Assembly (NCBI RefSeq): GCF_017654505.1 | Contig: NC_054553.1 | Location: 2,941,001 to 3,005,000 of the forward strand | From: Polyodon spathula | Taxonomy: Eukaryota > Chordata > Actinopteri > Acipenseriformes > Polyodontidae | Length of the DNA: 64,000 bases | Direction: 5' to 3' | In this document: in pieces, positions 1-16,440 of the stretch | Numbering within the stretch: position 1 is the first letter of the stretch | Layout of the letters: each line of letters opens with the position of its first letter | The notes under the pieces: generated by a model | Told to the model about the DNA's origin: nothing | The model's database searches: none | What the model saw: only the letters and a program-made list of their open reading frames with translations | Program-made: the position numbers and the translations under genes

Positions 1-2500
1 ATTTTCAAACTTTTAAAGTTGCTATATAACGCATTAATACCAGAAACAAGCAACACACATTTCCCCTAAATCAGACATTGTTTTGTTATATTAGCTCTTA
101 ATGCATTTCATTTGCATCCCTACATTATGGAAAGCATATTTCTACTTCCTTTGGAGCCAAGTCACACACTTCTTAGCAGGCCTTATATTATACTGAAACA
201 GCTATTCCTGAATTATACCAGCATGTAAAATAAGAGATCATGCAAGAGCTTCTGAAGCCAGAGAGGGTAACATTCACCTTTAGAGAACTGTTTATTTATT
301 TATTTATTTTAAACCTGTCTGATTCAGAATTTTTTGCAAAACTGAATTTTTCCCCCTAAAACATTTGTTTCCAAAAACTGCAATTGTACAGTTATGTATA
401 TTTTAGTATTATTTACAGTATTTGTAATTGTTTTAAATTTGTTTAAAAATGTTTTATTCAAAATGGAACACATTCACAGTCCAGGTGAAAGCACCAACGC
501 AAGACTTATATAAATGATCTAAAAATGAAAACAAGTGTTTGCTAGAACATTTGTTCATTTGAAAAAGGCACATTTGAGACCCATATATAGCAAGTCTGTG
601 CTGATTTGGTTTAGTTAGCTACAACTACAGTACTTTAGGAATAAACCATTTAAAACCTACCAACTAGTAATGGGATGTATTTCCTACAATTATATTTGAG
701 TGTCATTCAAACATGGGATTGTGCTGATTGAATTTTAAATGCAGCTGGTTTACAAAAAGCCTGAGGCATGTCCTTAGCAACACCCATAAATGAGCTCAAT
801 TTCACTGACAAAACACTGACACACAATTCCAGTTATTAAGTAAAACTGTATCTCCTTCAATAGTTGTTATTCACTTCGGACACAGTGGGGCTTTCCTCTG
901 AACAACTAATACAAAAATTGCAGTCACTACCTCTTATTTGATATGTTCTTTCCAGTCATGTAATTTGCAGTGTTTGAATCCCGAGGTGTGACAGCGTGGT
1001 GCCTCAGTGCAATTTTTTCCCTTCATGCCATTGCCTGGACACATCACCGTTTAACCTTCGCCAAAACAGCACACCACATAGCACTCCGACTCCCTCCCCT
1101 CGGCACTCTGATCGTCCAATCAGCACAAACCATTACTTGCAGACATAAACAAGCTGAAAACAAAACAGCTGCAGCTTTTGTGCTCAAATGATGATCTTTA
1201 GCCAAGAATTGGGGACCCGGGCTAGTACAAAAAAAAAAAAAAAACTCTAGACACCAAGCGTTTGGGTATTCAAGGAACTAAATAATTTGCCTAAAACAAA
1301 TGCACCACCGGAGCTTTGGTCGTGTACACTATTTACACAGATTTTATTTTAAAGTCAAGGAAGCGGATTTAGCGCCACCCAACCCCTTTTCAAAAAAACA
1401 AATGTTTGTTTCCATTCTTAAACAGGGTGTGGCTAAACTGAGTGGTGAATTTATTTCTACAACAAAGCAAATTAACCTGGAAAGAGCTAGCTTTTAATCC
1501 TATTATATGGAATTAACCATTTTTGTTTATTTTACTATGTAAAACAGACACATCTGGAAGCACTCACCGACTTAAAACAAATGGTTTGTTTATTAAATAA
1601 GACAAACAAATACCACCCTATACCCACCCCAAATTATAAATGCGTTAACGTGTAGAATTTATAAAGCCACAAATGGCAATGCGAACAAAACACGAAATGA
1701 AGAGCGATAAGGTCACATCAAGTGGAAATGTTAATTTAAATTTGAACAAGGCAATAGACTGACAAACAATGACCTCAAACATTCAAAATACAGTATTAAA
1801 AAGACAAGACTGTCAATGTTCAATGAATCAACAGAACAATGTATATATATTATATTATATATATATTATATATATATATATATATTATATATATATATAT
1901 ACACACACATGTGTGTGTGATTTGTTTGTTGTATTAATAGAACTGACCTCTGAACTATTAGTTATGTTTCACACGCGGTGGCCGCGGGCTAAAAATATTT
2001 CTTTTAAATATAATGCTCCTTCATTTCCACTAAAACAATTTGTAAAATGTACACCCTAAATGTTGTGGAAATCGTGAATGCATCATTATTCCTTAAAATG
2101 GAAATTGCTGTTTACGAATTGAGCCGGGCCTAACTCAGGTTGCCGGTACAAATAACCTGATATAAACACTACGCAAATCCCGTCTGTGGGATTACATTTG
2201 AGGGCAGCATATGAACCAAACATCTTCAAATATATGTTACAATATAATGTATTAAGGTTATTAGCTGTGTGTGTGTACCAGTATGTAAAACTACGGCACG
2301 ATTAGCGTAGTACAGTAAAAAAAAAAAAAAAAAAAAAAAAAAACTATGCTATGCAAGCAAAAATATATATTTACAACTGAGCATTACAATTTACTCTACA
2401 TTCATTATAAAAATACAACGTGTGCAACTGAATCAAACGTCCAACGTAATATCCAGATTATGCATAAACATTAACTTGTACATTTAAACCTAAAAACGAA
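1..2500. other. AT-rich non-coding stretch, possibly STAG2 intron 1
   Basis: No coding exon with recognisable protein similarity is seen on either strand. The stretch holds short poly(A) runs (1229-1243, 2319-2343), a TTTA run near 292-310 and a TA/CA microsatellite at about 1840-1915. If the minus-strand donor at 3064 is the STAG2 first exon, this interval would be the start of STAG2 intron 1. That placement rests on the human gene order THOC2-XIAP-STAG2, not on any coding sequence here. Confidence 0.4.
1840..1915. repeat. TA/CA microsatellite
   Basis: Alternating TA with TTA interruptions, running into a short CA/TG tract. Simple-sequence repeat; the reading frame across it is an artefact. 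Confidence 0.9.
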
Positions 2501-2519
2501 ATAACAAAACCCCCCTCCA

Positions 2520-3400
2520 TCTTGCACACAGGCAGTCAAGCAGCTGTCTCGACGAGTTCTCCATCTTGGCTCGGACCTAACAACGCAATATGTGCTGGCC
2601 TTGCTCCGACAATAACCCACAACTCAATGTATATTTGCAGTCCCGTCGAAATAACGATCCACAGCCCGACACTGTTATCCCCCCAGGACTAAACGGTCAA
2701 CTATAATTTTGCTTTTGAAAGGAAAAAAAAACAAATTCGTCCTTGTGTCCTCCATCTTGCTTCAGACTAGTTTAGTTTGGATAACTCCGCCGCTGTGTCA
2801 TAAACACATTTCCGACATTACAGAGGGGAAGATGACAAACGAGAAAACGGTAAAACGCGAGTTAATCACATCGCCTCGATCCCAAACCCCTGGGCTGGGG
2901 GGAAAAACAGCGATTGCTTTTAAGTTGTGCGTCTCCTGTAAATGCCTCTCTGTCTCGCCTCTCTGGTTCCCTCTTCCTGACACCGACACGAACCTCCGAC
3001 ACAAACCAACAAAAACACAAACCAACAAACTTCTGGAACCTTCTCCGCCATTTTACAACTTACCTCGCCGCTGATATCGACCTCAGCCGGCTCCCGGGCT
3101 CACAGGGTTGTTGTAATCCAGATCTGGGACGGTTCGGGGGCTGTATTTTCTAATTATAACAGGTTATTTGACAGAGGAGTTTGAAAGTGGCGGTCAGAAG
3201 CGGGTTTTGGACTCTCTCTCTTTTACCCCGCTTGCTCTGTTCGGTTTGTTGTTTCGCTGATTGAGGAGAAGGGAGACGTGCTGCAGAAGCGCCACCTGGC
3301 GGGCAGAGAGGACGCGGTGCGCAAACTGTGTTCTTAGTGACATCTTGGGGAATTTTGGAGTGACTGCCTTTTTTGTACGTACAGTAGCTGGAATAGCGTC
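2520..3400. promoter_or_regulatory. STAG2: CpG-rich promoter region, candidate STAG2 promoter (minus strand)
   Basis: CpG dinucleotides are much denser here than in the flanking AT-rich DNA. The segment contains a consensus minus-strand splice donor at 3064. A CTCF-like GC-rich motif (GCGCCACCTGGCGGGCAGAG, 3290-3309) lies near the upstream edge. In human, the gene after XIAP on the same strand is STAG2, a cohesin subunit, so a minus-strand STAG2 promoter is expected here. Assignment is by synteny only. Confidence 0.45.
3065..3250 (-). other. STAG2: Candidate non-coding first exon ending in a consensus donor (STAG2?)
   Basis: Read on the minus strand, the segment ends GCGGCGAG with GTAAGT immediately after it, a textbook 5' splice site inside a CpG-rich region. 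No start codon in good context leads into a conserved frame, so a 5' UTR exon is the simplest reading. The upstream edge is arbitrary because no TSS signal is decisive. STAG2 coding exons would lie beyond the left edge of the window. Confidence 0.35.
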
Positions 3401-3732
3401 CCATTGTTCTGCGTGGATTTGTGCTCCAGAGGGAGGCAAGAACAAAAGCCAAAATAGGTTAGATTCGAAATGTAGTATTATTGTATGTATTGCTGCGTTT
3501 TAAATGCTCGAACTTTGTTACAGACTGTTTACCCAGTTATGAATGCTCATATTATACAGACATATAACAAAACTGGGAGTTCATTCAATATAATTGATTA
3601 ACTTAAATACCCTCCCCCCTTTAATTCCTCATACATTTTGCAAATTTCTCTGAACATACACAACTCAGCCCTCTTCGCTTACTGAGTTCCCTTTCCAGTT
3701 TATCTCCCCTAAACACACTTTATTGATCTAAA

Positions 3733-3830
3733 CCAGGGCTTCTCAAACTCGATCCTGGGGACCCCCTGTGGCTGCTAGCTTTCATTCCAACTGAGTCAAT
3801 TACTTGCTACAAGCTACAAGAAAGGCACAG
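3733..3830 (+). repeat. Dispersed repeat fragment (hAT-like terminus)
   Basis: Begins CAGGGCTTCTCAAACT followed by a GGGGACCCCCTGTGG block, which looks like terminal sequence common in fish non-autonomous hAT elements. The matching inverted end was not found nearby, so it is called only as a fragment. Confidence 0.35.
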
Positions 3831-4504
3831 TTGTATTTCATCATAGTTATTCAATGGAAACATTTATGATACTTAACCTTCCCTTATAAAGGTTTACCTC
3901 AGTATTTTCTCACAGTGTTTTTGTAGTTTCCACATGTTTTTCCCATGGCTGTACTCTGCATTTACCATAATTTATCATGTTTTAAAATAATTTTAAAAAA
4001 TGCTTTGCCATACCTTGCTGGTCTTTACAAAGCTTACCTATGCTTCACCATGCTTTTACTGTGCTTTATTACACTTTGCTATGCTTTCACTATAGGGAAT
4101 TTTTTATAAGGGTTACTGAGCATAGTATATGATACTTTTGGATCACATTAGACCAAAGCCAGAAAAATCTTTGTAAAAACAGAGTAACCTTAGCCAGTGT
4201 AGTCATTCATAGTGAAGCACAGAGAGCATGCCGCTAATCTATGGGTCAGTGCTTAGTACCTGTATTATAAGCACTGCGTAGAGATTGAAACATTGTGCAT
4301 TTAGCTTGTACATTTGCCACTGTAAACTAATGGGTAAGGGGAAGCTTAAAAAGGTTTACTTGACAATACAACTCTCTCAGCACTTGCACCAATTTGCATT
4401 ATTTTCTGTGATTCACTCCTTCCTTCCCACTGGTGTTGTCTTTAATCTTTCTACTATGAAACCCTTTTACATTGTGGTTTACAAAACATGCCCTTGTATG
4501 GCTA

Positions 4505-4605
4505 AGGGATTGCTTAGATCTTATACCAGTTATGTCATGTAGATTAGGGATTGCTCAGATCTTGTATCAGTTATGTCATGTAGATCAGGGATTGCTCAAA
4601 TCTTG
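4505..4605 (+). repeat. 41-bp tandem repeat, about 2.5 copies
   Basis: Units start at 4505, 4546 and 4587, each beginning AGGGATTGCT. The first two run through a CAGTTATGTCATGTAGAT block and differ at a few bases; the third is truncated. Local tandem duplication. Confidence 0.85.
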
Positions 4606-7375
4606 TTCTTGTTTCCATGCACATACTGTTCTGCCTTTCAGGAATACAACAAGCTACACGTGTGCACTGTACAGTACAGTAATCATTGCATGGAGAAACC
4701 TTCAGCTCTTTTCATGTCAGATATGCACATATTTCACTCAACAATGAGCCAGGTAACTTGTCGCATCCCAGTACTGTATGTTTCCAGATTACAATTTGAA
4801 GTGTAAAACAGAATTAAAAGGGATAGCAGTGATCATACTGCTAGTGATAATAAACAGTAACATGGCTTTACTGCTTTAATATATTCTCCCCTCCAACAAG
4901 TGTATAAAAAATCATAGTTACATAAAATCATAGTTAAACCATATATATGCGTGCGTATGTTTACGTATTTACGCGTAACTCAGTTACTATTTGTAATATT
5001 ATATTGAAATGCCTGAATCTAATTTGAATAGATTTGAACTAATTTTGTTTCATACAGACACACCGTTAGTGCCGGTGGTTTTGAAGGGTATTAATACACT
5101 TGTATAGGAGGTGCTTTCATTCCCTGCCTCTATAACTGCTATCTGGGCAGGGAAGAAGCTCTCAGGACCCTGCTGGATCAGGTCTGCCATGCGAGGTGGC
5201 GTTCTGCAAGGAAACTATTTCAACTGTCACGACGAATGCTTCTGCAAAGCACTGGTGTTTTAAAAGTCAAGTGAAATCTTAATTACTTAAATATATAACA
5301 CCTGATAAATGGTGAAATGAACTGGTCTGGACGCCCTGGGTAATTATGAATTATTAACTTTGCAAACTGCATTTCTAATTAGTCAAGGCAAGAACATGGG
5401 ATTGCTTTTTATTTTATTGTTTTTTTGTTCACAGCTGCAATTGGCTTGCAATACTAAACAGGGTGTTAGTGTGTATCACCTTCCCAGCATACATGCTTCA
5501 GTTTCTCCAAGTTCTCACACTGCTCCAAAATGGGTTTTCTGCTCATATCCACATTAATAATAACATTAAAACAATTTGTTCCCAGTAAACAGAGAAATTT
5601 TGACTGGTATAAAGTCCAATAAAGCAATCAATCAATGCACGACCACTCAACTGCAGTGTTGTGGTGCAGCACTGAAACAGGCCCCTTCCCAGATAGGGAA
5701 CATAATATTGAAAGGGGGCTGTTTTAAATGCTGCACACTGCCGCTACAGGTAAGGCACATGCTTTATTGACCAACCTAATTGAAAATTAAAGTTTAAAAA
5801 AAAAAAAAAAAAAAAAAAAGCTTTTTTTCATGCCAGGCAAATTCCACTACATACTATCATCTCTCAATTACTCCTACTAGGAATACTGGAACTCACAGCA
5901 AACACTAATATTGTGTTTCTATTAGAAACATGTATATATGGTTTGTTATTACATTAACCAAACCAGTTGTCTCTGTTCAGCAAAATTAGTTGTTCACATG
6001 TCCCAGACCAGACTAACAACTGTGCTTGAGTGTTAGTGCTCACTTAAGTGTGCCAATGGAATGTTTTTTTGCTATTAAGATGCAGTTTCATTCACCACCT
6101 CCTCCAGAAATAAATGATACCATATTTTAAACACACACTATACAACAAGTATAATAAATAAATTACTCTGAGCACAAATATCAGCATACTTTTCGTTTAT
6201 AGTCAAATATTTCACCAAGAAAAGCATATAAAACACAGCATGTGCTAAAAGCTGCAAAGACTTAGCTGTATGAAAAGGTTGATGAAAATCATTATGACAA
6301 TTAGCCTAGACTATTGCTTGGAAATGACATTTAGAATATACAACATATTTACGTTTGCATGTTTTAGTAGTGTGCATGCATCCTGATGACCGTCTGCAAG
6401 TCTTGAAAAATAAAAACACTTAACTGCTGTTCAGTACTACACATTTAAGGTGACACATTTAATTTGCATTTAACAAAAGGGATGTTGCAAAGCCAAGTAA
6501 ATCACAATGAAAGTTTACAAGTCTCCAGTTAAATCACACTGTCACCAGATATTAGAGAACAATACTACAATTACAAATAAATTACATTTTAGTGTTAAAC
6601 TGAACATGATTGTAGGACACAAACGTAATGATTACTGTATTAACATTACAGTACTTCTCAAAATATATAGAGCTGTTTCTATAACCTCTGTACAAATGTA
6701 TATATCTTTAACTTGACTGTAAAATAAACGATTTTAAAATATTATATAGCTAAACCACCCCACCAATCAGAATCAACATCATAGTATAAATAGTTTAAGA
6801 AAATCCACATAACGACCTTCGCATTTATTTAAAGCAGGCAGTGTTAAGATGGTTGAAGAACTTTAGTTGATGTTAACTGAACAGCCTCTGACTGCTTTAC
6901 AGAACACCTAACATGATTTACATGAGATACAGATATATAGATATATAAAAATCATTATCAGTATTTTTCCACAGCAATATACACATTTGTAAATCTCTCA
7001 AATAGCGCACTTCCAAGGCCAGTATCTAAATGCAGCTCTCTCTTCAGTGCTTAGCAATCTCAGCAGTACAGCAGCATCACTGTACAGTTCATACAAGCCG
7101 GTTTCAAGGAACATATTCAGGGTCTCTCTGTCACAGCGTTGCACTTTCTGTTTATTATTCAAATTCGAGGCTTTGCAGTGGGCTTGCGTGTCAGGGGCAC
7201 ATACATTTGTTGGCATATTATCTTTCTTAGCCCCAAAGTCGCAAACAAGTCACTCTGACTATTCGGTCCTTAACACCAAAGGTATTTTGTGTTTGCCCAA
7301 TTAAGGCTATCCTTCCCCAGTACTTGTACTCTATTCACACTACCCAAAGCCACTCAGTCAGGTTTTCAACACAGC

Positions 7376-7381
7376 TTTATT
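7376..7381 (-). terminator. XIAP: Candidate XIAP polyadenylation signal
   Basis: TTTATT on the plus strand reads AATAAA on the minus strand, about 380 nt beyond the XIAP stop codon at 7760. It is the first canonical hexamer I noted downstream. Other hexamers further left remain possible. Confidence 0.35.
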
Positions 7382-7759
7382 GTGCATTACTTGGAGAGAA
7401 TGGGCTATTAGGTAGTGACTAGGGTATCAATTAATTACTTTGTACTATGCTGCAGAGAGTTCAATTAATTGAGCTTCACTGTTAATCTACTGCATGGAAT
7501 GTCATGTTATTTCAGTAAGAAGCACATGTCATAATGGGGACTGCCTGTTTGCTGTGGCATTGTTCCCAATGCGCCAAAGTCGATCGAATATGACTTACAG
7601 TTTTAAAACACTAACAGTGTCTGCTCCACGGCAATGCAAAACCACAAAAAAAAATCTCTTCTCTGCTTGTGATGTCAGAAGTCAAAACTGCCGTCTTGAA
7701 TAAAGCATAACCTGCAATCCTAGTTTAATCATTGCTCTGGGGCATGATTGATTCAGGGC

Positions 7760-11494
<3,735 letters not shown>

Positions 11495-12720
11495 ATCGCA
11501 GACGTTTGCAAAGAAAGAAGTTAGAAATCTTCACAATTTCTGTAACACACAAATATAATATATTAGTATTTATAAAACTAGACTAAAAAGAACAAACACT
11601 GAATGATCTGTATAATGCACAGGGAGCAGATTTATTTCTATTGCAGCACTGTACGTCAAATTATTGTTATTTTAAACCACATGGATGACGTGTCTCGCTC
11701 TATTCCACCGAGTTAAAATTAAACGTGTCAGAGGACTGGAAGAATTTGGTTTTAGATTTAAAAAGGTGGTATTTTGGTTATGCAGGTTTTCATCTTGCTT
11801 AGACACACCTATTTTCACACTAACAGGGTTGGTTCTGTGTATTATTTAGCCATGGCAACAGTAACCACAGAACAAATATCCTGTGCCTTTAAGAGATTCC
11901 GAGAGTCACACGCAGCCCAGACACAGGCATGTGAGGGGGAGGAGGAACACTGTGTACTCTCTGTGAGATAATGAGTCACAGGAGCCACCCAGCTCAAGCA
12001 GCTACGGCTTGAACACAGCTTCTCCCAGTTAGGGTGCAGTAAGGGTCTAGATTCCTTCTGTTGAAAAAAAATCAATCATTGCTAAGAATTATTATCATTA
12101 ACCATTTTGAATGCTGTTGTACACTACACATGGTTGAAACTCAGGTATCCTGCTTTAGCAAGGCAAAAATACTGCATGGGCTTAAAATCCCATCCTCCAT
12201 TTTGACAGAGGCTCTTGCTTATTTTCCCCGGTTGTCTCAGACGAACACATTAACTTTTTAGAAGGCGAGAGTTCAAAATCCTGCCCTTGTCAAACCACTT
12301 TCTCCACCCAGGATCTAATTTCACAACAATTATTAGTTTAAATAACTAGTCATGCTGTTTGTTAATACAGTCCATGGTGGATGATCCCAGTCCAATTAAG
12401 CCACACCTCAAACCAAACAAGTATGCAATTGCCCTATAGCATAATAGCAAACATTTTTTATGGAACTCTGTCAGTAGTGATAACAGAGTACTGTGAAAAA
12501 CTGCTGCTGTCAAGTTCTGCTAAAGTAGTCTCTTTCCTTTTGTAAGCAACAAAAAACATCTCTGTTCATCATCTTCTATTTCTGCACATTAATCACATTC
12601 CTAAATAAGAAAATTGTGTCACTTTAGTTTAATTTTAGGATGTTTCTCCTTTCAAAAGAGTAGGAGTTAGTTAAGAAATGGAGACAATTACTTTATACAT
12701 TACGCACAACCAAGCATGGG

Positions 12721-12726
<6 letters not shown>

Positions 12727-12758
<32 letters not shown>

Positions 12759-12782
12759 TGTGTGCGTGTGCGTGCGTGTGTA
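12727..12782. repeat. TG/CG microsatellite
   Basis: TG dinucleotide array with GCGTG interruptions towards its right end. Confidence 0.9.
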
Positions 12783-12984
12783 TCACTGTCACGATACCCG
12801 AGTGAGATTCACAAGGCTAGTCTAAAAGGATTAGTTCACAAAATGTTAAAGCAGGGAAGTAAGATGAAGCCACAGAAACTGAACTGGGAAACGACAGACT
12901 GGACCAGTGTGAGAATGGCTTTTTCATCTCTTAGCACCCAATTACTGTGGGCATTCACCCATTTTCTCACGGATTTTAATGGTC

Positions 12985-13265
12985 TAATTTGACTGTTGCT
13001 GTAACCCACGTACCACCCAGGAGAAGTGATCAAGAGCCAAGCAACTGGAGGTGCCTGGCCTCGTTCATCCTGGACAACACAACCTGCTTTGGGGCGGAGA
13101 GGCAGACCAACCCCAGAACCCCTTCCATGGGAGCTCATAGGACAATGCAGCACTGCCAGTGAACCCACCAATCAAGATCTGTATTTGAACCAGACTCACC
13201 CTGCACTCCATGAAGCAGTGCCTTTACTGGGCAGGTTGTGCAACTACAGGCACAAATACTGCAAG
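12985..13265 (-). repeat. Possible SINE-like block
   Basis: A GC-richer block without a conserved reading frame. On the minus strand it has a B-box-like GGTTCAAATAC near 13190, but no clear A box or tail. It may be a decayed SINE or another dispersed repeat. Confidence 0.3.
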
Positions 13266-14731
13266 TCCTTAAATTAACATTCAGAGTTGCTCCTTGCTAG
13301 TCTTGAAACATTGCTGCTTTACACACTGGAGTAATGAAAATAATTAAATAAATGTTCAGGCTTAACTATCTGTTTTTTTCACAGAAGTAAAAACCACTTG
13401 ATTCATTTTTAACACAAAGACTTGGTTTAAAGTCTAGTCACTCATAATTCTCCTTCATTGTTAACCATTAACTTAAATCATCTAACTTGTTTTAAAACCT
13501 TTTCTATCAGGTTATTTTATTTTTCAGTTGTAGATGGTGCAGATTAATACACAAATTACCATTTTTAAATGAACTGTTTTGTTATATTTACAAGATTAAA
13601 AGTTTTAGGCACTCCCAACAGAAAGACAACACTCTGCAGCAATAACAAATATAGTAATGCAATTCATGTCTGCTTTCAAGTGATTTGTTTTTTCTCCCTT
13701 TTATCAAAAAAAAAAAAAAAAAAAAGAAAGAAAGCAGAGGTTGATGGTATGGGCCCAGGTAATAGTACCAGATTGGGGTATGGGGGTGGACCTGTGGGGG
13801 AAGTTAAAGAGCGGTTCGGTAAAGACACCGCATGGGATTTTCTTCGTTTTCAGTCTAATAACGAGATACCGGTATTTTTTATAGTCGTGAAAATGTTTTA
13901 GAAAATCCGCTTGAATTTCACCAGATTCCCCTCTGGTAGTTTTGAACGGAAAACAAAAAAAAATGTAAAAAACACGCACACACACACACACGAAGTTTTA
14001 AATACGGATTTATAACCTTAGATATGTTTTGTTTTTATTATTTTCAGCAGGGTGTTTTTATTTAATAAAAAGACAAACTTGTGTATCGCCAATCTGGAAA
14101 CTAACTTAGTATGGTGTTCTCAAATGCTGGTACTGACCTTCCCTTTAACGAGCCATTTGCTGTACACTCATGAATATTACTAGCAATGCAGCCTTGGTTA
14201 TCTTGCGCGTAATGCGTCAGCAATTTATCTCATAATAAAACACAGGTATGCAAAGAATGCTTAAAGAAAATGAAAAAACGTTTGCAATGTAGATGATGCC
14301 ACCTCACCTTATAAGCAACATTCTCCTGTCATGACAGTTTAACTGTAGCACCCACAATGATAACGCTACAACGACACCTACCACTTGTTAACGTGTAGTA
14401 AATTACTCCAGTCAACCGACTCGTTTAACTGCATCTGCTGCTGTTAAAAATGCAACATTTCTGAAGCTGCAGGACCCTGCAAAAATGAACCAAGCCTGTC
14501 CCTTTAATTTAAATCCCCATTACGTACATTTGTACTACCTATACGCTCAGTGTCCCTTGGTTGCATTTAAATAAGCGTAAAACAAAAATAAAATCGAGCT
14601 TTCTACAGCTAAAGATGTTACTTGTAATGTTTAAAGTATCGCTGTTTGCTTTTTCTACACTTTCGATATGTATAGACAACACAGTACACTTGACTGTTCA
14701 TGAAAGTTAACTGGTTACCAGTACCAACATC

Positions 14732-14749
14732 ACACACACACACATGCGC

Positions 14750-14802
<53 letters not shown>
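14732..14802. repeat. Compound CA-TA-CA microsatellite
   Basis: CA tract, then about 22 bp of TA, then about 32 bp of CA, immediately downstream of the candidate XIAP first exon on the minus strand. Confidence 0.92.
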
Positions 14803-14805
<3 letters not shown>

Positions 14806-14839
14806 CTTTTTAAAATATTCAGAATACTTGTTACTGTAC

Positions 14840-14985
14840 CTTTCTGCTGTTTGCCAAACGTCGTCTTGCTTTGACTGTGGAAGAGAAAGTAACCCGTCCC
14901 GTCTATCAACCATAAACTGACGCGTTCACGGTGGAAAAGTGACGTTAAACGTCCCCTGAACGCAACCAATAGGGTAGACATTGTC
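14840..14985 (-). promoter_or_regulatory. XIAP: Candidate XIAP promoter and non-coding first exon
   Basis: On the minus strand an ATTGG (inverted CCAAT box, 14968-14972) precedes a CpG-richer stretch ending CAGCAGAAAG/GTACAG, a plausible donor at 14839. It would splice to the acceptor at 11540 that leads the start-codon exon. The TSS is not defined. Supported by position, composition and the donor only. Confidence 0.4.
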
Positions 14986-15085
14986 AGGACATGGGGGGGC
15001 GGGGGGTTTTAACAGTTTATTGGTAGAGAGAATACCTCTTCACAAACACATTCTTCTTTTTGAATAATTTATGTTGGAAAACACA

Positions 15086-15086
<1 letters not shown>

Positions 15087-15132
<46 letters not shown>
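15087..15132. repeat. TC microsatellite
   Basis: About 46 bp of pure TC (GA on the minus strand) just upstream of the TA hairpin repeat. Confidence 0.92.
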
Positions 15133-15136
<4 letters not shown>

Positions 15137-15158
15137 GGCTCTTTGAGATTTTACATAC

Positions 15159-15185
15159 TGTGCCATGATATAGTAATATAACCAT

Positions 15186-15250
<65 letters not shown>

Positions 15251-15275
15251 GGTTATCTATATCATGGCATAGTGT
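15159..15275. repeat. TA microsatellite inside a large inverted repeat
   Basis: A TA array (15188-15247) is flanked by arms of about 27 bp: TGCCATGATATAG..ATAACCATTA on the left and TAATGGTTAT..CTATATCATGGCA on the right. The whole 117 bp can fold into one hairpin. It may be a MITE whose centre expanded. Confidence 0.8.
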
Positions 15276-16101
15276 AATCACTGGTGTCACTCACCCGATT
15301 AGCACTAATTGAGTGTTATTAGAACTACAGAGTGTTACCCCGAATAACGTGCACCCAGATAAATGCTCAGCAGGCTGTGAAACTAGCTGTGATGGATCAA
15401 CTCTCTTCAGACTGTGTGACATTGCCGTTTATTTAAAAACATGTTTTAATACTGTGCTGCACCTGTTTTAATTAAAACGACTAATTAGACAACAGTAAAC
15501 CAATCTGGTGGTGCACCTGTTTGGTAGCTGTTAGTTCCCTGGCCTATTATACAAAATAGAAGCAGCAGCATTTTTTTTAATGCTGCACTGGATTTGCCAT
15601 ACACCATGATAATGGCAAAATTCCCATTAACGCCACAAGTGTCAAGTTGTTACCATATCCCTTTTCAAAAGCTATTCTTAACTGTGTTTTTTCTTAATGG
15701 AGAACTGATAGTATCATATAAATGGTCACATTTGTTCTGCTTCCCAGAAATCAATGCAGAAATAAAACCCCTGAACTATTGCACAATATGCCTGATAAAC
15801 TAGGAAATACATTACCTCACCGCCCTGCACAGTAAAGGTGTGTATTGGTTGAAAAGGGTCCATCTGACTTTACCTAGGTAGGTTTTAGCCTCGCACTGCA
15901 CACGTAGCCCCTCATGCTTCCCCAGCACCTTCGATAACAACATGACACATCCTGAACTGCACCTACTGGTAGCTTTACTTACAGCCTTAATACTGTTCAA
16001 CTAAAGCTACATCGCCATCTGCCACTGGCACATAAAAGCCTTTTGAAACTAGACATGTTCATTTTCAAGTCAAATCAAGCCTGAGCTCCAATATAAATAT
16101 G

Positions 16102-16103
16102 CC

Positions 16104-16134
<31 letters not shown>

Positions 16135-16143
16135 AAAAAAAAA
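16102..16143. repeat. Poly(C) followed by poly(A)
   Basis: 23 C residues followed directly by 19 A residues. The minus strand has a long G run. Length is prone to assembly error. Confidence 0.9.
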
Positions 16144-16386
16144 CCTGTGAGTTTGTTAACAATTTGCAATAAATAATCTGTAATAAACACACTGTTTCAG
16201 GAGGATGAAATGAGTTGGGCACACTCGTATCCATGGTCATATTTATTCTCAGTACAGAAATCGCCCCTTGCCCAGGCTTGCTTAAAGATAGTTCCTATGT
16301 AAAATAAACTGATGACTTTATTATACATGCCTGCTGTCCCCTGGCATCTTTCATTCATATAATTTGGAGGTATTCAGTTTTCTAAT

Positions 16387-16424
<38 letters not shown>

Positions 16425-16440
16425 TATATCTATATATTAT
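16387..16440. repeat. TA microsatellite
   Basis: TA array with small interruptions, no coding content. Confidence 0.9.

Larger units (their letters stand above)
3480..7370. other. Intergenic stretch between the CpG promoter and the XIAP 3' end
   Basis: No conserved coding exon is seen. The stretch contains a dispersed-repeat fragment at 3733-3830, a 41-bp tandem repeat at 4505-4605 and a poly(A) run at 5797-5819. Short open frames here lack similarity, splice context or domain features. Confidence 0.6.
12060..14700. other. XIAP 5' intron, no coding sequence
   Basis: Lies between the XIAP start-codon exon and the candidate non-coding first exon. Contains a TG microsatellite (12727-12782), a SINE-like block (12985-13265) and poly(A) at 13706-13724. 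No conserved exon is seen. Confidence 0.55.

Noticed and set aside
2709..3503. Several overlapping ORFs in the CpG-rich segment
   Set aside because: Open because GC-rich DNA has few stops; no domain, no conservation, and a splice donor interrupts the region.
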